Part shown: piece by piece, positions 6,792 through 8,896 of the stretch
Layout: the number at the start of each line of letters is the position of its first letter
How positions within the stretch are numbered: position 1 is the first letter of the stretch
NCBI GenBank assembly: GCA_004299495.1
Contig: SCPY01000167.1
Coordinates: 1 to 8,896 of the forward strand
Reading direction: 5' to 3'
Length of the DNA: 8,896 nucleotides
From: a bacterium
Lineage (GTDB): Bacteria > Omnitrophota > Gorgyraeia > Gygaellales > UBA12090
Notes under the pieces: generated by a model
Seen by the model: only the letters and a program-made list of their open reading frames with translations
What the model was told of the DNA's origin: nothing
The model's database searches: none
Position numbers and translations under genes: made by a program

Positions 6792-7595
6792 TTAGTGGCG
6801 GGATTCTTTGAGCCGCGCGACCAAATCGTAGGATATCTTGACCGCGCCTATTCTTCTCTGCGGCTTGGCTTCTCCATGATAATCTGAGCCGCCAGTAATT
6901 AACAGGCCGAGCTCTTTGGCTAATTGCTGATAATGCTTTACCTGCGATGGGCTATGTTCAGGATAAAGCGCCTCTAATCCCATAAGCCCGCTCTTTGCCA
7001 ATTCCGGGATTAAATCCTGCTGAACGAGACTGTAAGGATGGGCCAATACGGGAATACCCCTTGCCTTTAGAATTAAAGCGATTGCCTCTTGGGGGTTAAG
7101 CCGAAATCTGGAGATATACGCCGGCTTGCCGTCTCCTATATATTTATCAAATGCCTCTCTTACGTTACCCGCGTAACCTTTTTTTGCCATTACGCGCGCC
7201 AAATGCAGCCTCCCCACGCAGGAATGGCCTGCCAATTCCGACACCTCTTCATAATCTAAAACCATCCCCATGCGCGTTAATTTCTTGCACATTTCCTTCA
7301 TCCGCGCGATACGGCATAAACAGATATCCTTTAATTTCTCCTGGAACCAACCTGCGCCATAATCAATAAAATAGCCCAAAAGATGCAATTCGCTGTTATT
7401 GTTATCGGCGGTCAGCTCAATTCCGGGAATAATCTCCATATCCTCCCGCGGCATATCGGAAAGATACGCCGCGACAGAGTCATGGTCGGTAATACTGATA
7501 CAACCTATGCCCCGCCTCCTGGCCAAAGAGATTAACCGCGATGGGCTCAAAGTTCCGTCGGAGAGATTGGTGTGAAGGTGCAGGTCCGCGTACAT
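6792..7595 (-). CDS. PHP-domain metal-dependent phosphatase, RNase AM/YciV-like
   Basis: This 267-residue protein has all PHP-domain metal motifs in order: DLHLHTNLSDG (His 6, His 8, Asp 13), ITDHD (Asp 37, His 38), PGIELTA (Glu 60), His 71 in HLLGYF, GRLHLAR (His 131), LAHPY (His 186) and GSDYHG (Asp 238, His 240), with a trinuclear site inferred. The layout matches the YciV/TrpH group, in which characterised members remove phosphate from 3',5'-nucleoside bisphosphates or trim RNA 5' ends. It sits between nusB and ribD in the riboflavin operon, four bases after nusB, with AGGAAAG about 13 bases upstream of the start. The context allows a role in riboflavin synthesis or in RNA turnover with NusB. 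Both are inference. The terminal SRH and stop overlap a repeat copy. Confidence 0.93.
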   Translation of the reverse strand: MYADLHLHTNLSDGTLSPSRLISLARRRGIGCISITDHDSVAAYLSDMPREDMEIIPGIELTADNNNSELHLLGYFIDYGAGWFQEKLKDICLCRIARMKEMCKKLTRMGMVLDYEEVSELAGHSCVGRLHLARVMAKKGYAGNVREAFDKYIGDGKPAYISRFRLNPQEAIALILKARGIPVLAHPYSLVQQDLIPELAKSGLMGLEALYPEHSPSQVKHYQQLAKELGLLITGGSDYHGEAKPQRRIGAVKISYDLVARLKESRH

Positions 7596-7599
7596 TAAA

Positions 7600-8010
7600 T
7601 CAATTCTTTCCTAAATCCGCGCGGATACGGTCTAAAATTCCGTTCACAAATTTACCCGCCTCTTCTCCGGAATATTTTTTGGCCAGGTCAACCGCCTCGT
7701 TGATAGTAACCTTTGCCGGCACATCCTCTAAATAAGACAACTCAAAGCTGCCCATGCGCAGGATATTCCTGTCTACCGCGGCCATACGCTTGAGCTGCCA
7801 GTTATCGGCAAAGCCGGATATCTTTTTATCTATCCGCTCTAAGTTTTTCAGAGTGCCAAGAAAAAGTTTTTCGGTAAAATCCTTGATTTCAGGAATTACC
7901 TCATCCGCCTGCGCCCAGAATGGCTCCAAGTCTTTAAGCTCATCCTGAGTTATGTCATAGGCATAGAGTAACTGCAAGGCGTATTCTCTGGCCTGGGTGC
8001 GCTTACGCAT
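7600..8010 (-). CDS. nusB: Transcription antitermination factor NusB
   Basis: NusB binds boxA RNA with ribosomal protein S10 and supports processive antitermination on ribosomal RNA operons. The 136 residues are a complete single all-helical NusB domain. It opens RKRTQAREYALQLLYAYD (2-19), has the central RMAAVDRNILRMGSFEL, and ends with INEAVDLAKKYSG and the KFVNGILDRI C-terminal helix. Its ATG lies ten bases after the ribH stop, and that gap contains a good ribosome site (GAGGG). nusB directly after ribH is a common arrangement in bacteria and does not by itself link NusB to flavin synthesis. Length and motifs are normal. Confidence 0.97.
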   Translation of the reverse strand: MRKRTQAREYALQLLYAYDITQDELKDLEPFWAQADEVIPEIKDFTEKLFLGTLKNLERIDKKISGFADNWQLKRMAAVDRNILRMGSFELSYLEDVPAKVTINEAVDLAKKYSGEEAGKFVNGILDRIRADLGKN

Positions 8011-8020
8011 TTTCCCTCGC

Positions 8021-8488
8021 TTATTTTATCTGCGGGATAAGATTTGCCATCTCAATCGCTGACAAGGCGGCGTCTTTTCCCTTATTGCCGTCTTTGGTGC
8101 CGGCGCGCTCAATTGCCTGTTCAATGGTATCAGCGGTGATTACCCCGAAAATCACCGGCACTCCGCTTTCCAGGGAAACGCTGGCAATGCCTTTGGATAC
8201 CTCAGAGGCAATATAATCAAAATGAGGGGTTGAGCCGCGAATCACCGTACCCAGGCAGATTACCGCGTTAACTCCCTTTTGGCGGACGAGTCTCTTGGCA
8301 ACGAGCGGAATCTCAAACGCCCCCGGCACAAGCACAAGCTCAATATTATCTTTCTCCACGCCATGGCGTAGCAATGTATCCACGCATCCGTCAATAAGCT
8401 GCTTGGTGATGAAATCATTAAAGCGGCTTGCCGCGATGGCAAATTTCTTACCCTTAGCGATAAGCTGTCCTTCTGTAGTCTTAACCAT
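8021..8488 (-). CDS. ribH: 6,7-dimethyl-8-ribityllumazine synthase
   Basis: RibH condenses 5-amino-6-ribitylaminouracil with 3,4-dihydroxy-2-butanone 4-phosphate to make the riboflavin precursor lumazine, typically as a pentamer or 60-subunit capsid. The 155 residues match the family length. Active-site features are SRFND with Phe 23, VPGAFEIP (54-61), LGTVIRGSTPHFDY (79-92) with the catalytic His 89, FGVITAD (114-120), and ERAGTKDGNKG (127-137) with Arg 128 for the substrate phosphate. The usual AGTKAGNKG has Asp in place of the second Ala, a minor change. It starts 13 bases after the ribA/ribBA stop behind the strongest ribosome site of the window, so it is probably well translated. Confidence 0.98.
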   Translation of the reverse strand: MVKTTEGQLIAKGKKFAIAASRFNDFITKQLIDGCVDTLLRHGVEKDNIELVLVPGAFEIPLVAKRLVRQKGVNAVICLGTVIRGSTPHFDYIASEVSKGIASVSLESGVPVIFGVITADTIEQAIERAGTKDGNKGKDAALSAIEMANLIPQIK

Positions 8489-8493
8489 TTTTT

Positions 8494-8500
8494 CCTCCTT
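8494..8500 (-). promoter_or_regulatory. Strong ribosome binding site of ribH
   Basis: The minus strand reads AAGGAGG, five bases before the ribH ATG and inside the 13-base spacer after the ribA/ribBA stop. It is the best Shine-Dalgarno match in the window and contrasts with ribD and ribE, which have none. Confidence 0.85.
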
Positions 8501-8501
8501 T

Positions 8502-8896
8502 TTAAGGCAATAAATGCCCCAGCTTTTCTTTCTTTGTCTTCAAGTATCTTTTATTTACCTTTGTCGGCCTGACCTTTAGCGCTACGCGCTCTACCACCTG
8601 CAAGCCATAACCTTCCAGTCCGATGATTTTGCGCGGATTATTCGTGATCAGGCGAATCTTCTTTACTCCTAAATCTACCAGAATCTGCGCCCCGATTCCA
8701 TAGTCGCGCAAATCCGCGGGAAAACCCAGCGCCTCGTTTGCCTCAACCGTATCCATCCCCTTATCCTGGAGCGCGTAGGCATGAATTTTATTGGCTATGC
8801 CTATGCCCCGGCCTTCCTGGTTCATATAGACAATTATGCCTCTTGCCCGGCGCTTAATCAGCTGCATTGCCTTTTTCAATTGCTGTCCGCAGTCGC
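8502..8896 (-). CDS. ribA: GTP cyclohydrolase II domain, RibA or C-terminal part of RibBA (5' end cut by window)
   Basis: GTP cyclohydrolase II opens the imidazole ring of GTP, releasing formate and pyrophosphate, the first committed step to riboflavin. The visible 131 residues start inside the zinc motif: DCGQQL, preceded by a codon ending in GC that fits the Cys of the usual CDCG. They continue through YMNQEGRGIGIANK, the NEALGFPADLRDYGIGAQIL catalytic region, and the LITNNPRKIIGLEGYGL nucleotide-binding region, ending KTKKEKLGHLLP. That ending is common in bifunctional RibBA, where an N-terminal dihydroxybutanone phosphate synthase precedes this domain, but the upstream half is outside the window, so RibA and RibBA cannot be separated. 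A TTG at 8877-8879 is not the true start because conserved residues continue upstream. It is the first visible gene of the operon. Confidence 0.95.
   Translation of the reverse strand, partial: DCGQQLKKAMQLIKRRARGIIVYMNQEGRGIGIANKIHAYALQDKGMDTVEANEALGFPADLRDYGIGAQILVDLGVKKIRLITNNPRKIIGLEGYGLQVVERVALKVRPTKVNKRYLKTKKEKLGHLLP

Larger units (their letters stand above)
6744..6802. repeat. Near-perfect 12-base direct repeats bracketing the two palindromes
   Basis: TTTAGCGGCGGG (6744-6755) and TTTAGTGGCGGG (6791-6802) match at 11 of 12 positions. The first is inside the small inverted repeat and the second overlaps the last codons and stop of the PHP gene. The arrangement suggests a composite or duplicated repeat unit, not random spacer. 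Confidence 0.6.

Noticed and set aside
8877..8879. TTG as the start of the GTP cyclohydrolase II gene
   Set aside because: Conserved family residues (DCGQQL) continue in frame upstream to the window edge, so the gene is cut by the window and TTG is internal.
8489..8896. FMN riboswitch for the riboflavin operon
   Set aside because: No conserved RFN-type leader is visible. The start of the operon lies outside the window, so its presence cannot be judged here.

Overview
The window is compactly coded. Every gene I can support is on the minus strand, so transcription runs from position 8896 toward position 1. It looks like ordinary bacterial chromosome from an organism with roughly balanced GC. 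The evidence is full-length bacterial housekeeping genes (NAD+-dependent DNA ligase, NusB, lumazine synthase), clear AGGAGG-type ribosome binding sites and a lipoprotein signal with a lipobox. No gene fixes the phylum. The short palindromes and the heptamer repeat remind me of uncultured candidate-phylum genomes such as Omnitrophota, but that is a weak impression. I see no transposase, phage gene, CRISPR array or toxin-antitoxin pair, and no stretch over 300 bases lacks a gene. The longest intergenic gaps are about 45-56 bases.

Region 1 (8896 down to 5065) is a riboflavin operon. In transcription order it holds the 3' part of a GTP cyclohydrolase II gene (ribA or ribBA, cut by the window edge), ribH, nusB, a PHP-domain phosphatase gene, ribD and ribE. 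Together RibA, RibD, RibH and RibE cover the path from GTP to riboflavin, apart from the 3,4-dihydroxy-2-butanone 4-phosphate branch (possibly on the missing half of RibBA) and the ill-defined dephosphorylation step. The PHP phosphatase sits exactly where such an enzyme could be encoded. Gaps are 0-13 bases except for a 56-base gap before ribD, which carries two strong GC-rich palindromes.

Region 2 (5020 to 4947) is a tRNA-Pro gene with anticodon CGG and no encoded CCA end. It lies between the riboflavin operon and the next gene block on the same strand.

Region 3 (4895 down to 1) is a second tightly packed block. It holds a small VIT/CCC1-like membrane protein gene, a DUF486 membrane protein gene, acylphosphatase, a YfcE-type metallophosphoesterase, ligA, a small lipoprotein gene and a metallo-beta-lactamase-fold hydrolase gene cut by the left edge. 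Adjacent genes overlap or abut by a few bases (7-base, TAATG and ATGA junctions), so translational coupling is likely.

The most interesting item is a 35-base array of five heptamers placed immediately after the start codon of the lipoprotein gene. Heptamers are not a multiple of three. By direct reading, both gain and loss of one unit would truncate the protein, as expected of a phase-variation switch, although the array is short. The second is the PHP phosphatase inside the riboflavin operon. I found no convincing undescribed multi-gene system.
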